28,607 nucleotides of DNA. Source: Clostridiales bacterium (GTDB taxonomy: Bacteria; Bacillota; Clostridia; Oscillospirales; Oscillospiraceae). Below are positions 1-8,058 of this stretch, one piece after another; position 1 is the first letter of the stretch, and each line of letters opens with the position of its first letter. The stretch covers positions 1-28,607 of the forward strand of contig SFHJ01000031.1 in assembly GCA_004555655.1 (NCBI GenBank). Direction: 5' to 3'. The notes under the pieces are model-generated. The model was given only the letters and a program-made list of their open reading frames with translations. It was not told the origin of the DNA and did no database searches. The position numbers and the translations under genes were made by a program.

Positions 1-15
1 TTTTTGATACAGGGG

Positions 16-48
16 GAGCGGGAAGCCTTTGTGCCTCCCGCTCTTTTC
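16..48 (+). terminator. Hairpin with T-rich tail, likely terminator
   Basis: GAGCGGGA at 16-23 pairs with TCCCGCTC at 36-43, and the plus strand continues with CTTTTCC. This would stop a plus-strand transcript coming from left of the window. It faces the recombinase gene tail to tail. The reverse strand has no T-run next to the stem. Confidence 0.55.
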
Positions 49-96
49 CTTTGCCGTATAAATACCGCCGCCACCCGCGCGCCCCGTGTAAAGCCG

Positions 97-1038
97 TCAA
101 CGCCGTTTGTCGCTCATTTTGATTTTTGCGCTGCCCGCTTTCATTTGCGCCAGAGGGGAAAAGTTATCATAGTTTTTTGTCAAGTCCGCATCGTAAATCG
201 CGCAGTAGTGTTTCGTCATGGCAAGGGTGGAATGTCCCAACAGCTTTTGGAGGGTGAACGCATCCCCGCCACAGTCAATCAGATACTTTCGCGCGAATGT
301 GTGGCGGAACAGGTGGATAGAGGTTTTTTGAACGCCGCGCCGCGCGTTATACCTCGCGATAGATTGCCGTAGACCGTTCTCCGTTAGCTGTGAGCCTGTT
401 TCTGTGCAAAAGAGGTAGTCGGTGCTTTCCCCGTTTCTATACCGCTGATACTCCCGCAGAATGGCTATCATGGGGCTGCAAAGGGGAATAACTTGGGTTT
501 TCCTGTTCTTCGTGTGGCGGTAGAACACCACACCGCCGTCCAAATCCACATCCCGAATCTGAATTGCCCGAACCGTGGCGGCACGACAGCCGCAGTTGAG
601 CAGAAAGTTGATAATCACCCAATCCCGATATTCCGCGAAAGTCGTTTTGCGAATGTCGGGCTTTTTTAGCAGCACCGAAAGTTCGGCATCCGAATAGGTT
701 TCTTTCACGGTTTCCTCGGCCTTGTAGAGCGGGATATTAAGGCGGGTAATCCCTTGCTCGTTGCACCAAGAGAAAAAGGATTTGAGGGTGCGTGTATAGC
801 TGTTGATGCTGTTGGAGGAAAGCCCCGCCTCCCGCATGGAAACTATCATGGCATCCAAGTCCGCCTTTTGGAGCATGGCAATGTCCGTTTTTACATCCAA
901 GTGCCGCGCCACGGCTCGAAACTGCTGTTCATAGCTTTGCAGGGTCTTGTCCGCAAGCCCCTTTGCTTTGCGGGAAGTGAGGAAATCGGTAAAGGTTTCT
1001 TCCATGGTGGCGGCGCAATTCAACTTAATTTTCTTCAT
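97..1038 (-). CDS. Tyrosine recombinase / site-specific integrase
   Basis: The 313-aa protein is a phage-type integrase. Residues about 14-100 form the SAM-like core-binding domain (FLTSRKAKGLADKTL near 19). Residues about 115-290 form the catalytic domain, with Arg152 (NCGCRAATVRAI), Lys near 177-180, the HLFRH motif (His242, Arg245), GH at 268-269 and the likely nucleophile Tyr278 (TKHYCAIY). All catalytic positions are present, so the enzyme is probably active. The ATG at 1038 was chosen because AGAGGTC lies just upstream; the longer reading frame to 1074 lacks such a site. It would catalyse integration or excision, presumably at the adjacent tRNA-Ala. Lower GC than the neighbours points to a mobile origin. 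The precise family (ICE or prophage) cannot be told from this end alone. Confidence 0.9.
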   Translation of the reverse strand: MKKIKLNCAATMEETFTDFLTSRKAKGLADKTLQSYEQQFRAVARHLDVKTDIAMLQKADLDAMIVSMREAGLSSNSINSYTRTLKSFFSWCNEQGITRLNIPLYKAEETVKETYSDAELSVLLKKPDIRKTTFAEYRDWVIINFLLNCGCRAATVRAIQIRDVDLDGGVVFYRHTKNRKTQVIPLCSPMIAILREYQRYRNGESTDYLFCTETGSQLTENGLRQSIARYNARRGVQKTSIHLFRHTFARKYLIDCGGDAFTLQKLLGHSTLAMTKHYCAIYDADLTKNYDNFSPLAQMKAGSAKIKMSDKRR

Positions 1039-1131
1039 AATACCTGACCTCTTGATTTTCAAAATTTCCATCAAAAATCAAGCGCACAGGCGCAAAAAGC
1101 GAATACTGCGAATTTCCCACTTTTGGAAAAG

Positions 1132-1167
1132 AAAAAACCTTGAAATCTTTCGATTTCAAGGTTTTTT
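1132..1167 (-). terminator. Bidirectional intrinsic terminator after tRNA-Ala
   Basis: A 16-bp perfect stem with a TTTC loop: AAAAAACCTTGAAATC at 1132-1147 pairs with GATTTCAAGGTTTTTT at 1152-1167. Because the stem ends in A and T runs it works in either direction. On the minus strand it lies about 20 bp past the tRNA and would end the tRNA transcript before the recombinase. Apart from it, 1039-1186 holds only the recombinase ribosome binding site. Confidence 0.8.
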
Positions 1168-1186
1168 TCTTCACCCAGTGAACTTT

Positions 1187-1262
<76 letters not shown>

Positions 1263-1275
1263 ATCGGCAAGAGAC

Positions 1276-1304
1276 ATTCTACCAGATGCGGCGGGAAAAA
1301 GCAA
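1276..1304 (-). promoter_or_regulatory. Promoter of tRNA-Ala
   Basis: On the minus strand TTGCTT (1304-1299) and TAGAAT (1281-1276) are 17 bp apart. The start of the tRNA follows at 1262, a normal distance for a stable-RNA promoter. Confidence 0.7.
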
Positions 1305-1324
1305 GCACTTTTTTTGAAAAATTG

Positions 1325-1365
1325 AAAAAAACTGCGCCGCGCGCAAGCTCCCTGCTGCGCGGCGC
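1325..1365 (-). terminator. Terminator of the methyltransferase operon
   Basis: GCGCCGCGC at 1334-1342 pairs with GCGCGGCGC at 1357-1365. On the minus strand the stem is followed by AGTTTTTTT. It lies just after the methyltransferase stop codon at 1373. Confidence 0.75.
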
Positions 1366-1372
1366 TTTTCCG

Positions 1373-1999
1373 CTATTTTTCCGCGCCGGCGAGCGTCAGC
1401 ACGCCTGCGCAGTACGACACGGGCACGAAGCGCGCGCCGTCAAGCTGCGGCAGAAGCTCGCCGGCGACCAGGTAGAGTTCTTCTTCGTCCCATTCATCGC
1501 CGCTTTTTTCACGGCACGCCTCCAGCGCCGCACGTGTGGGAAAGGCGATATCGCCGATGAAGATTCTGCCGCCGGGATTGAGCTGCGCCTGCAGCGCACG
1601 CAGGAGCGACAGCTTCTGCCCGTCCGTCAGATGGTGCAGCGCGTAGGTGCAGACGACGGCGTCGAAGCGCTCGGATGCGAGCGCGTCCGGCAGCCCGCGC
1701 GAAAAATCATGCTGCAGAAGATGCGCGCGGGGCATCTTTTCCTGCGCGGCGGCGCACATGGCGGCGGAGAAGTCCACGCCCGTGACGCTGAGGCCCGCGT
1801 CATACAGCCGCGCGGTCAGAGCGCCTGTGCCGAAGCCGAGGTCGAGAACGCTTTTGCACCCGCCGGCCATCACGCCGCGGAAGACCATCTCCAGCACCGT
1901 GTCGTAGCCCGCGAAGGGGTATGCCCCGGCCTGCGCGGAAGCGCTGACGGCAGCGTCATATCCCGCCGCCCACGCGTCAAAACCTGCCTGATCCAGCAT
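1373..1999 (-). CDS. SAM-dependent class I methyltransferase
   Basis: The 208-aa protein has a Rossmann methyltransferase fold. Motif I is VLDLGFGTGALT, followed by an acidic strand end (VTGVDFS), motif IV-like FDAVVCTYALHHL and post-motif LNPGGRIFIGDIAF. The N-terminus FDAWAAGYDAAVSASA resembles the YrrT-type small methyltransferases, whose substrate is not firmly known. The start at 1999 follows AAGGAG. It lies 25 bp after the sulfatase gene on the same strand and probably shares its transcript. The substrate cannot be deduced; envelope and small-molecule targets are both possible. Confidence 0.85.
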   Translation of the reverse strand: MLDQAGFDAWAAGYDAAVSASAQAGAYPFAGYDTVLEMVFRGVMAGGCKSVLDLGFGTGALTARLYDAGLSVTGVDFSAAMCAAAQEKMPRAHLLQHDFSRGLPDALASERFDAVVCTYALHHLTDGQKLSLLRALQAQLNPGGRIFIGDIAFPTRAALEACREKSGDEWDEEELYLVAGELLPQLDGARFVPVSYCAGVLTLAGAEK

Positions 2000-2024
2000 G
2001 GCTGCTCCTTTCTGCGCTGCGCGC

Positions 2025-4637
2025 TCACTCGATGAAGTACAGATAGAAATTATACACGGCGCTGACGACGTAGTACCGGCTCATGACGTCGTCGGCGTGT
2101 TCAAAGACCGAGTCCATCGTGCCGCTGCCGCGCATGACGGCATTTTTATAGCACCAGTAGAGCGCGCGCGCTTCGATCTGGCGCAGCTGCGGGTATTTGG
2201 CGGTGTAGCTGGCCAGGTCGGCCTCGTCGACCGTGGTGTCAAAGCCGCGCAGCTTGGCGTACTGGTAGAGCGTGAGCGCCGCGCTCCTGCGCAGCACTGA
2301 GGTAAACGAATCCATCTCGTAGTACTGCGTGAGGCTGATGAGGTAGTTCTCGTTCGCCCACGACACGGCGGGCGCGTACTTGCCGGTGATGGCCTTCTCC
2401 GAGCCCAGCCACACGGCAGTCACGCCGGGCATCTCGGGCGAGCCGCTCATGCGGTACAGAACGTCCAGCAGCTCTGCGTAGGCGCAATCGGCCTCAAAGC
2501 CGAACTTCGTCTCGGACATGGGCTCCATGTAGCCGTTGTCGCAGATATAGTCCAGCGCGCCCAGAAGCAGCGTGTCGGGGATGTCGGTGAAGGGGTACTT
2601 TTCCAGCTGCGGCTCGGGTTCCGCCACGCGCCCAAGCAGCGCGTGCGCGTAATAGTCGCTGCCCAGCACGTCCAGCGAGACCTGGAAATCCAGCGCAATC
2701 TCGCGCTGGATGCGCGCGATCCCGGACGCGTCGACGCCGGACGGCTCGATGAAGTACGTGACCGCGCCGGTGGAGGCATCGAAGGCAAAGTCCTTGGTGA
2801 TAAAGCTCTGGTCGGACAAAACGGCGTAGTCATGCGCCTGCTCAGACAGCACATCGCGCCCGGCGAGCAACCGCGAATCATACTCGAAACCGAAGAGATT
2901 CAGAAGCGTCGGCAGAATATCTGCCGTGCTGCAGTAGGTATCGACGTCCACCTGCACGCCCGGCACATAGCAGATGAAGCTGTTGCGGAAGCGCCCGAAT
3001 GTGGTGTCGACGCGTGTGCCGGCCAGCTCATCGTATTCCGCCTGCGTCAGGCCGTAGGGGTAGTGGTCGTTTGTGAGCACGATCACGGTCCTGTCCGCCA
3101 CGCCCGCCTGCTCGAGCCGCTCCATCAGATACGCCAGCGCGGCCTCAAGCTCCTGATTGCAGGCCAGATACGCCTTGACCGTCTCGGAATACGGCAGATC
3201 CTGCACCACGGCGCGGTTTTTCGCGCTCATGGGGTTGTCCCAGTTGTACTGGTAGTGGCCGGAGAAGGTCATGTAGTAGGCGGTGAACTGCTCGCCGCCG
3301 GACAGGTAATCGTCGACCGAGGCGACCATCATGTCAAGGTCGCTCGACGGCCAGCTGAGCGGAATGTCCAGCCCGTCGGTCGCGGACTGGAAGACATAGC
3401 CCATGTTGGGGTGCGTCTCGTTGCGCGAATAATACTCGCCCGTGTAGTTGTGATACGCCCAGGCCTGCGCGCCGACGGAGGTAAACTCGTTGCCGAGACA
3501 GAACGGCAGGTAGTTCATCTGCGAGGCGTAGAAGCTGGCGGTGGACTTACTGCGCGAGAGGTCGGGGTAGAGACCCATGCACATGGTATATTCACCGTTT
3601 GTGGTGTTGCTGGCGAACGAGCCGTAGTAGTTGTGGAAGACAAAGCCCTCGGTCGAGAGCTTGTAGAGCGTGGGCGTGCGCTCGGGGTCGATGATATACG
3701 GCGAATATGACTCGGCGCAGATGGTGATGAGGTTATAGCCCTTGAGCATGCCCGTATACTCGTTTTTCTCAGTCGGCTGCACGCCGGCAAAATACTGGTC
3801 GAGCTTTTTGAGCGTCGCGTCGTCGGTTCCGGCGGCCAGCTGCGTAAAGTCAAGGCCGATCATGTTATACCGCTCGAGATTCTCTGCCAGCTCGTCCTCC
3901 ACCAACGCGGGCTGGTCGGACGGCGCGGGATAGTCGATGGCGGGCTCGGGCTCGTCCTGCGTGCCCAGCAGCAGATACTTGCACTCGAGCCGCGCGGTGG
4001 AAAGAAGCCCGATATTCTTCACGCTGATCTCGGTGGCGGTGCTGGGGCTCTGGTAGAGCTGGTAGACGGAAAAAGCGCTCGTGTCGTTCAGGCGCATCAC
4101 GCCAACGGCCAGATAGTGCAGCGCAAAAGCCAGTACAAGCGCTGCGGCGGGGAAGAACCACCGCCGGCGCGGGAACTGCAGCTTTTTCAGACACACCAGC
4201 ACCAGCATCGCCACCCACGGCGCAAGCAGCAGAAGAATTTTCCAGAGCGCGCGCCAGATGCCGTAGAGCATCTGCGAGAAGAAGTTCGTGATGGCGGTTG
4301 CGCCGAACGTGACCTGCCAGACGGCCATGAACTCACCGAAGATGGAGTTGTAGACAAATTGTACCTCAAAATAGAGCGTGACGAGAAAGCCCAGCACGAG
4401 CGCGATGACGGCGTTGGCCTTTGCCGGCAGCAGCGAGCACAGCATAAACAGCCCCATCCCTGCCGCGGCGGCGAAGATGATGGGGTAGACGATTCTGGAA
4501 GACAGCGTGCCGTAGACCAAAAGGTGCAGCGTCAGCTCGAGATAGACCGGCAGCAGCACGCACGCCACAAGCGGCGGCCAGAAGGGATATTTCTTCCCGG
4601 AAGCCGGGGCAGATTTGGAATTTTGTGGTGTTTTCAT
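2025..4637 (-). CDS. LTA-synthase-family sulfatase-fold membrane enzyme with C-terminal SLH-like repeats
   Basis: The 870-aa protein has five predicted membrane helices (about 20-42, 48-70, 76-98, 126-150, 160-182) and then an extracellular sulfatase-fold domain. The layout is that of LtaS, which transfers glycerol phosphate from phosphatidylglycerol to build lipoteichoic acid. Visible active-site elements are Glu309 (CAES), the nucleophile Thr345/346 (SNTTNGEY), a metal-site His461 (FSGHYQ) and Asp524-His525 (LTNDHYPYG). The family usually ends after this domain, at about 600-650 residues. Here about 200 further residues resemble S-layer homology repeats: 683-733 (FTDIP, DYICDNGYMEP, LLDVLYRMSGSP), 755-797 and 809-869, the latter two degenerate. 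Substrate is inferred: teichoic-acid-like or another phospho-glycerol polymer. It is expressed from the promoter at 4663-4691 and followed by a methyltransferase gene. Confidence 0.87.
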   Translation of the reverse strand: MKTPQNSKSAPASGKKYPFWPPLVACVLLPVYLELTLHLLVYGTLSSRIVYPIIFAAAAGMGLFMLCSLLPAKANAVIALVLGFLVTLYFEVQFVYNSIFGEFMAVWQVTFGATAITNFFSQMLYGIWRALWKILLLLAPWVAMLVLVCLKKLQFPRRRWFFPAAALVLAFALHYLAVGVMRLNDTSAFSVYQLYQSPSTATEISVKNIGLLSTARLECKYLLLGTQDEPEPAIDYPAPSDQPALVEDELAENLERYNMIGLDFTQLAAGTDDATLKKLDQYFAGVQPTEKNEYTGMLKGYNLITICAESYSPYIIDPERTPTLYKLSTEGFVFHNYYGSFASNTTNGEYTMCMGLYPDLSRSKSTASFYASQMNYLPFCLGNEFTSVGAQAWAYHNYTGEYYSRNETHPNMGYVFQSATDGLDIPLSWPSSDLDMMVASVDDYLSGGEQFTAYYMTFSGHYQYNWDNPMSAKNRAVVQDLPYSETVKAYLACNQELEAALAYLMERLEQAGVADRTVIVLTNDHYPYGLTQAEYDELAGTRVDTTFGRFRNSFICYVPGVQVDVDTYCSTADILPTLLNLFGFEYDSRLLAGRDVLSEQAHDYAVLSDQSFITKDFAFDASTGAVTYFIEPSGVDASGIARIQREIALDFQVSLDVLGSDYYAHALLGRVAEPEPQLEKYPFTDIPDTLLLGALDYICDNGYMEPMSETKFGFEADCAYAELLDVLYRMSGSPEMPGVTAVWLGSEKAITGKYAPAVSWANENYLISLTQYYEMDSFTSVLRRSAALTLYQYAKLRGFDTTVDEADLASYTAKYPQLRQIEARALYWCYKNAVMRGSGTMDSVFEHADDVMSRYYVVSAVYNFYLYFIE

Positions 4638-4662
4638 TTCTTTTTACGCCTCTTTCGCGCGT

Positions 4663-4691
4663 ATTTTACAATAAAAGCGCTGCATTTGCAA
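4663..4691 (-). promoter_or_regulatory. Promoter of the LTA-synthase-like gene
   Basis: On the minus strand TTGCAA (4691-4686) and TAAAAT (4668-4663) are 17 bp apart, with a TG before the -10. The start codon is at 4637. Confidence 0.7.
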
Positions 4692-4778
4692 TAGGCTTTG
4701 GCGCAAATACGTGTGCAAAACGATGAATTTTGGCTGAATTTTTTGTGGAAACAGAGGAAGAAAAAGAACCGGGCGGTA

Positions 4779-4787
4779 TGCTATAAT
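4779..4787 (+). promoter_or_regulatory. Extended -10 promoter of the dihydropyrimidinase gene
   Basis: TGCTATAAT at 4779-4787 is a perfect extended -10. No good -35 is visible 17 bp upstream (AGAAAA), as is tolerated for extended -10 promoters. The start codon is about 50 bp downstream at 4839. Confidence 0.6.
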
Positions 4788-4838
4788 AGAATACGGAATC
4801 AAACGGCGGAGGCACTCCGCAGGAAAGGGAGCGGGCAT

Positions 4839-6212
4839 ATGAGAAAACTGTTGAAGGGCGGCAGCGTGGTGACCGGCAGCGGTACATTCCGCGCGGACGT
4901 GCTGACAGACGGCGAAACGATCGCCGCCGTGGGCCGGGATCTGCCGCCGCACGGCGCGGCGGTCACGGACGTGACGGGCAAGCTGCTGTTTCCCGGCTTT
5001 ATCGACGCACACACGCATTTTGATCTGGATGTGTGCAACACCACCACGGCCGACGATTTTGCCACGGGCACAAAGAGCGCGCTGCGCGGCGGCACGACCA
5101 CCATTGTCGATTTTGCCTGCCCCAACAAGGGCCAGACGCTTGGCTACGGCCTAAAGCTCTGGCATGAGAAGGCGGACGGGAAGAGCTCGTGCGACTATGG
5201 CTTCCACATGACCATCGACGACTGGAACGAGGGCATTGAGGCCGAGCTTCCGGCTATGTTTGACGCGGGCATTTCCTCATTTAAAATGTATATGACCTAC
5301 CCCGCGATGATGATCGGCGACCAGGACATGTATTTTGCCCTGCGGGCGCTGAAACGATACGGCGGCATCGCGGGCGTGCACTGTGAAAACGCGGGCGTCA
5401 TCGACGCGCTCATCAGCCAGCACAAGCGTGACGGTCTGACGGGCCCGTCTTCGCACCCCGAGTGCCGGCCGAACGCGCTCGAGGCCGAGGCCGTGGCGCA
5501 TCTGCTGCGCATCGCGCAGGTGGCGGACGTGCCGGTCATCATCGTGCATCTGAGCACGGCAGAGGCGCTGGACGAGGTGCGCGCGGCAAGGGCGCGCGGC
5601 CAGCAGGTGTATATCGAGACGTGTCCGCACTATCTTCTTTTGGATGACAGCGTGTATTACCAGCCGGAGTATTCCGCTGCCGCGCGCTACGTCTGTGCGC
5701 CGCCGCTGCGCAAAAAGAAGGATCAGCAGGCGTTGTGGCAGGCGCTGGCCGACGGGACGATCCAGACCGTATCGACCGACCACTGCAGCTTTTCGCTTGC
5801 ACAGAAGGACGCGGGCAAAGGCGATTTCACAAAGATCCCCGGCGGCCTGCCCGGCGTCGAGACGCGCGGCATCTTGCTCTACTCCGCCGGTGTGGCCGGC
5901 GGCAGGATCAGCGCCGGGACGATGTGTAAGGTTTTGTCCGAGAACCCCGCAAAGCTCTACGGCATGTTCGGCCGCAAGGGTGTCATTGCCCCGGGCGCGG
6001 ACGCGGATATCGTCGTCATCGACCCCGCGGCTGAGGGCGTCATCACGGCGGGCGACCAGATCGCAAACGTGGACTATACGCCCTACGAGGGCGTGAAGAC
6101 GCAGGGGAAGATTACGCAGGTGTATCTGCGCGGCGCGCTCGCCGTGGACGCGGGCAAGGTCGTCGCAGAGAATACCGGCATGTACATCCCAAGAGGCGTC
6201 CGGCAGATGTGA
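4839..6212 (+). CDS. hydA: Dihydropyrimidinase / hydantoinase-family cyclic amidohydrolase
   Basis: The 457-aa protein matches the usual length of D-hydantoinases and dihydropyrimidinases, which open the ring of dihydrouracil, dihydrothymine or hydantoins. The binuclear metal site is complete: His58 and His60 (GFIDAHTHFD), the carboxylated Lys149 (SSFKMYMTY), His181 (GVHCEN), His237 (IIVHLST) and the Asp of STDH. The ATG at 4839 follows AGGAAAGG; a longer frame from 4698 has no such site and would include the promoter. No other pyrimidine-catabolism gene is adjacent, so the physiological substrate is uncertain. Allantoinase or phenylhydantoinase activity cannot be excluded. Confidence 0.9.
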   Translation: MRKLLKGGSVVTGSGTFRADVLTDGETIAAVGRDLPPHGAAVTDVTGKLLFPGFIDAHTHFDLDVCNTTTADDFATGTKSALRGGTTTIVDFACPNKGQTLGYGLKLWHEKADGKSSCDYGFHMTIDDWNEGIEAELPAMFDAGISSFKMYMTYPAMMIGDQDMYFALRALKRYGGIAGVHCENAGVIDALISQHKRDGLTGPSSHPECRPNALEAEAVAHLLRIAQVADVPVIIVHLSTAEALDEVRAARARGQQVYIETCPHYLLLDDSVYYQPEYSAAARYVCAPPLRKKKDQQALWQALADGTIQTVSTDHCSFSLAQKDAGKGDFTKIPGGLPGVETRGILLYSAGVAGGRISAGTMCKVLSENPAKLYGMFGRKGVIAPGADADIVVIDPAAEGVITAGDQIANVDYTPYEGVKTQGKITQVYLRGALAVDAGKVVAENTGMYIPRGVRQM

Positions 6213-6242
6213 TTGTGCGTGGCGGAAAGCGCACAAAAGCGG

Positions 6243-6283
6243 AAAAAAGCACGGCCCCGGAGGAGTAATCCTCCGGGGCCGTG
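6243..6283 (-). terminator. Intrinsic terminator of the NodB-like gene
   Basis: A 15-bp perfect GC-rich stem (6250-6264 with 6269-6283, loop GTAA). On the minus strand it is followed by GCTTTTTTCC. It sits between two convergent genes; the plus side has no T-run, so it is polar for the reverse gene. Confidence 0.85.
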
Positions 6284-6294
6284 GTATGTAGAGA

Positions 6295-7362
6295 TTACGG
6301 AAGCTGCGCCGTCTCGCGCAGAAGCGGGAGCGCCGCGCCCTGCTGCAGAAGCGAGGCAATTTGCGTGCCTGCGTCCGCGCCGAGCACCAGAAGCTGCGTC
6401 CGGCCGGGCTCAGGCGCGATTGCCTCTGTGGGCGTATCGGGCGAAAACACGCGGTAGCCCGCAAGCGCCCCGTCTGCAGATTCGTCTGCCAGCGCCAGAA
6501 CCGTCTTGCGCTGCAGCACGCGGCAGAGCGCCTCGTTCGCCGCGTCAAGGGACGCGCCCACGTCCCCGGCCTCCGGCGCTGCCCGGACGCCCAGCACATG
6601 GCCCGCGACAAAGAGCGCGCGCACCAGCGCGGGGTCCGCATCGATCTCCGCTTCGGTGAGGAAGAACGCCGCGCGCAGCTGCTGCGCGGCAAGCGCGTCT
6701 GCTGCGGCCTGCATCCCGGATGCGTCCGTGATGGCAAGGTAGCAGACCGCGGGCTCGACGGCGGGCGGGTCGGGCTCCTGCGTCTGCGCGGGCGGCGGAT
6801 TCGGCCGTTCGGACGGTGTGGACGGCGTGGTCTGTTCGGGCTGCTCAAGCTGCGCGATGCGGTACGAAATGAGGTTTTCGGCCTTTTCGATGAACAGCGA
6901 GTCCTCGTACACCTGCGTGCCGGTGGTAAAGCGCAGCACCGTGTAGCCGTCTTTGCTGGTGAGCATCGACGTGCTCAGACCGAAATGCGCCGCGCAAATG
7001 CCCAGCGGCACGTACAGAACGCCGCCGCGATAGCTGACCGTGGCGGTGGAGACGTTGCCGCCCTCGTCGGTCACGGTCTCGGCCGCGAGGTCAAAGACGA
7101 GCCGGTGTTCCCGCGTGAAGAGAACGAACGTCTGATCCTCCGCGTTGTACGCCGAGGCCACGCCGCCGGGTGCGGCGTCGAAGACCGTATACGGTACGAA
7201 CAGGCCGCCGGAGGAATAATACGGCGCGGCGGCGGTGAGCGTGAGCGGGATGGTGTCGTTGACGGCGACAAAGAACACGTCCTCGGCCGCAAGCGCGCTG
7301 GGCATGAGCGCCAGCAGCAAGGCCAGCGCCAGCAGGAGCGATATCAGTTTTTTCCGCCGCAT
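6295..7362 (-). CDS. Secreted protein: copper-amine-oxidase-N-like domain plus degenerate NodB-like domain
   Basis: The 355-aa protein starts at the ATG at 7362, preceded by GGGAGG, with a signal peptide at 1-26 ending SALAA. Residues about 28-165 resemble the small repeat domain common in clostridial exported proteins (copper amine oxidase N-like: LFVPYTVFD, VLYVPLGICAAHFG). A Pro-rich linker spans about 172-205. Residues 206-355 follow the polysaccharide deacetylase pattern: CYLAITDAS in place of TFDDGP, LRAAFFLTEAEIDADPALV in place of KATFFVTG..NPELV, and AGHVLGVRAAPEA in place of EGHEIGNHTxxH. The His-x-x-x-His metal pair is therefore missing and deacetylase activity is unlikely. It may bind wall polymers. 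Domain naming is by eye. Confidence 0.75.
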   Translation of the reverse strand: MRRKKLISLLLALALLLALMPSALAAEDVFFVAVNDTIPLTLTAAAPYYSSGGLFVPYTVFDAAPGGVASAYNAEDQTFVLFTREHRLVFDLAAETVTDEGGNVSTATVSYRGGVLYVPLGICAAHFGLSTSMLTSKDGYTVLRFTTGTQVYEDSLFIEKAENLISYRIAQLEQPEQTTPSTPSERPNPPPAQTQEPDPPAVEPAVCYLAITDASGMQAAADALAAQQLRAAFFLTEAEIDADPALVRALFVAGHVLGVRAAPEAGDVGASLDAANEALCRVLQRKTVLALADESADGALAGYRVFSPDTPTEAIAPEPGRTQLLVLGADAGTQIASLLQQGAALPLLRETAQLP

Positions 7363-7402
7363 GCGCGTCGCCTCCCGTCGAAAGATGGAATCAGATGAGA
7401 AA

Positions 7403-7431
7403 AGTATAGCACACTCGCGTCCCGGCGGCAA
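7403..7431 (-). promoter_or_regulatory. Promoter of the NodB-like gene
   Basis: On the minus strand TTGCCG (7431-7426) and TATACT (7408-7403) are 17 bp apart, with an extended TGC before the -10. It mirrors the divergent promoter at 7442-7470, which has the same two hexamers. Confidence 0.8.
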
Positions 7432-7441
7432 GCAAAATCGG

Positions 7442-7470
7442 TTGCCGGATTCTGGAATGCGTGCTATACT
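7442..7470 (+). promoter_or_regulatory. Promoter of the dCMP deaminase gene
   Basis: TTGCCG at 7442-7447 and TATACT at 7465-7470 are 17 bp apart, with an extended TGC before the -10. The start codon at 7493 follows GGGAGGCGG. Confidence 0.8.
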
Positions 7471-7492
7471 GAACAAAAAGGGAGGCGGAAGT

Positions 7493-8014
7493 ATGAAACG
7501 CATCGAAAAGGAGAACTATTATCTGGATATCGCGCAGACGGTGCTCGAACGCTCAACCTGCCTGCGCCGGTGCTACGGCGCGATCATCGTGCGCAACGAT
7601 GAGATCGTCGCCACCGGCTACAACGGCGCGCCGCGCGGCAGGAAGAACTGTGTCGATCTCGGCTTCTGTGTGCGCGAGCAGATGCGCGTGCCGCGCGGTG
7701 AGCGCTATGAGCTGTGCCGCAGCGTCCACGCCGAGGCCAACGCCATCATCTCCGCCTCGCGCAACGAATGCATCGGCGCGGATCTGTACCTCGTGGGCAA
7801 GGACGCGAAGACGGGTGAAATTCTGGGCGACGCGACGTCGTGCTCGATGTGCAGGCGCACGATCATCAACGCCGGCATCTGCCGCGTTGTCATCCGCAAC
7901 ACGCCGACGGAGTTTACCATCGTGCCCGTGCAGCAGTGGATCGACGACGATGAGTCGCTGTTTGATCTGAGCGAGTTCGACCTGTGCGGCTGCGGCAGGG
8001 ACGAGCCGGTATAA
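7493..8014 (+). CDS. Deoxycytidylate (dCMP) deaminase, ComEB type
   Basis: The 173-aa protein belongs to the zinc-dependent cytidine/deoxycytidylate deaminases. It carries His79-Ala-Glu81 (SVHAEANAI) and Cys117/Cys120 (TSCSMCRRTII), the zinc ligands and catalytic Glu, plus the substrate-side GYNGAPRG at 42-49. The usual Pro before the first zinc Cys is Ser here. The likely reaction is dCMP to dUMP, feeding dTMP synthesis. Extra cysteines (53, 59, 75) match the second zinc site known in some dCMP deaminases. A short acidic C-terminal tail ends LCGCGRD. The start ATG follows a strong ribosome binding site. Confidence 0.88.
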   Translation: MKRIEKENYYLDIAQTVLERSTCLRRCYGAIIVRNDEIVATGYNGAPRGRKNCVDLGFCVREQMRVPRGERYELCRSVHAEANAIISASRNECIGADLYLVGKDAKTGEILGDATSCSMCRRTIINAGICRVVIRNTPTEFTIVPVQQWIDDDESLFDLSEFDLCGCGRDEPV

Positions 8015-8058
8015 TTTTCTGCATTTGGGCGATACTTCCTGTATAAAGGAGGGATCGT

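Larger units (their letters stand above)
1..1186. mobile_element. Right end of a putative tRNA-Ala-targeted integrative element (partial)
   Basis: A tyrosine recombinase gene lies directly beside the 3' end of a tRNA-Ala gene, the usual arrangement at one end of an integrated island, ICE or prophage. The recombinase is visibly less GC-rich than the genes from 1373 onward, which suggests transfer. The rest of the element, and the second copy of any attachment repeat, would lie left of position 1. The exact att site is not identifiable here; it should fall between the tRNA 3' end and the recombinase start. The call is inference from context. Confidence 0.45.

Noticed and set aside
2643..3710. 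355-aa forward open frame inside the LTA-synthase-like gene
   Set aside because: Antisense shadow of a gene with complete catalytic motifs; no start signal.
5277..6848. 523-aa reverse open frame over the dihydropyrimidinase and NodB-like genes
   Set aside because: It is antisense to two well-supported genes, has no ribosome binding site and an Arg/His-rich composition typical of antisense frames in GC-rich DNA.
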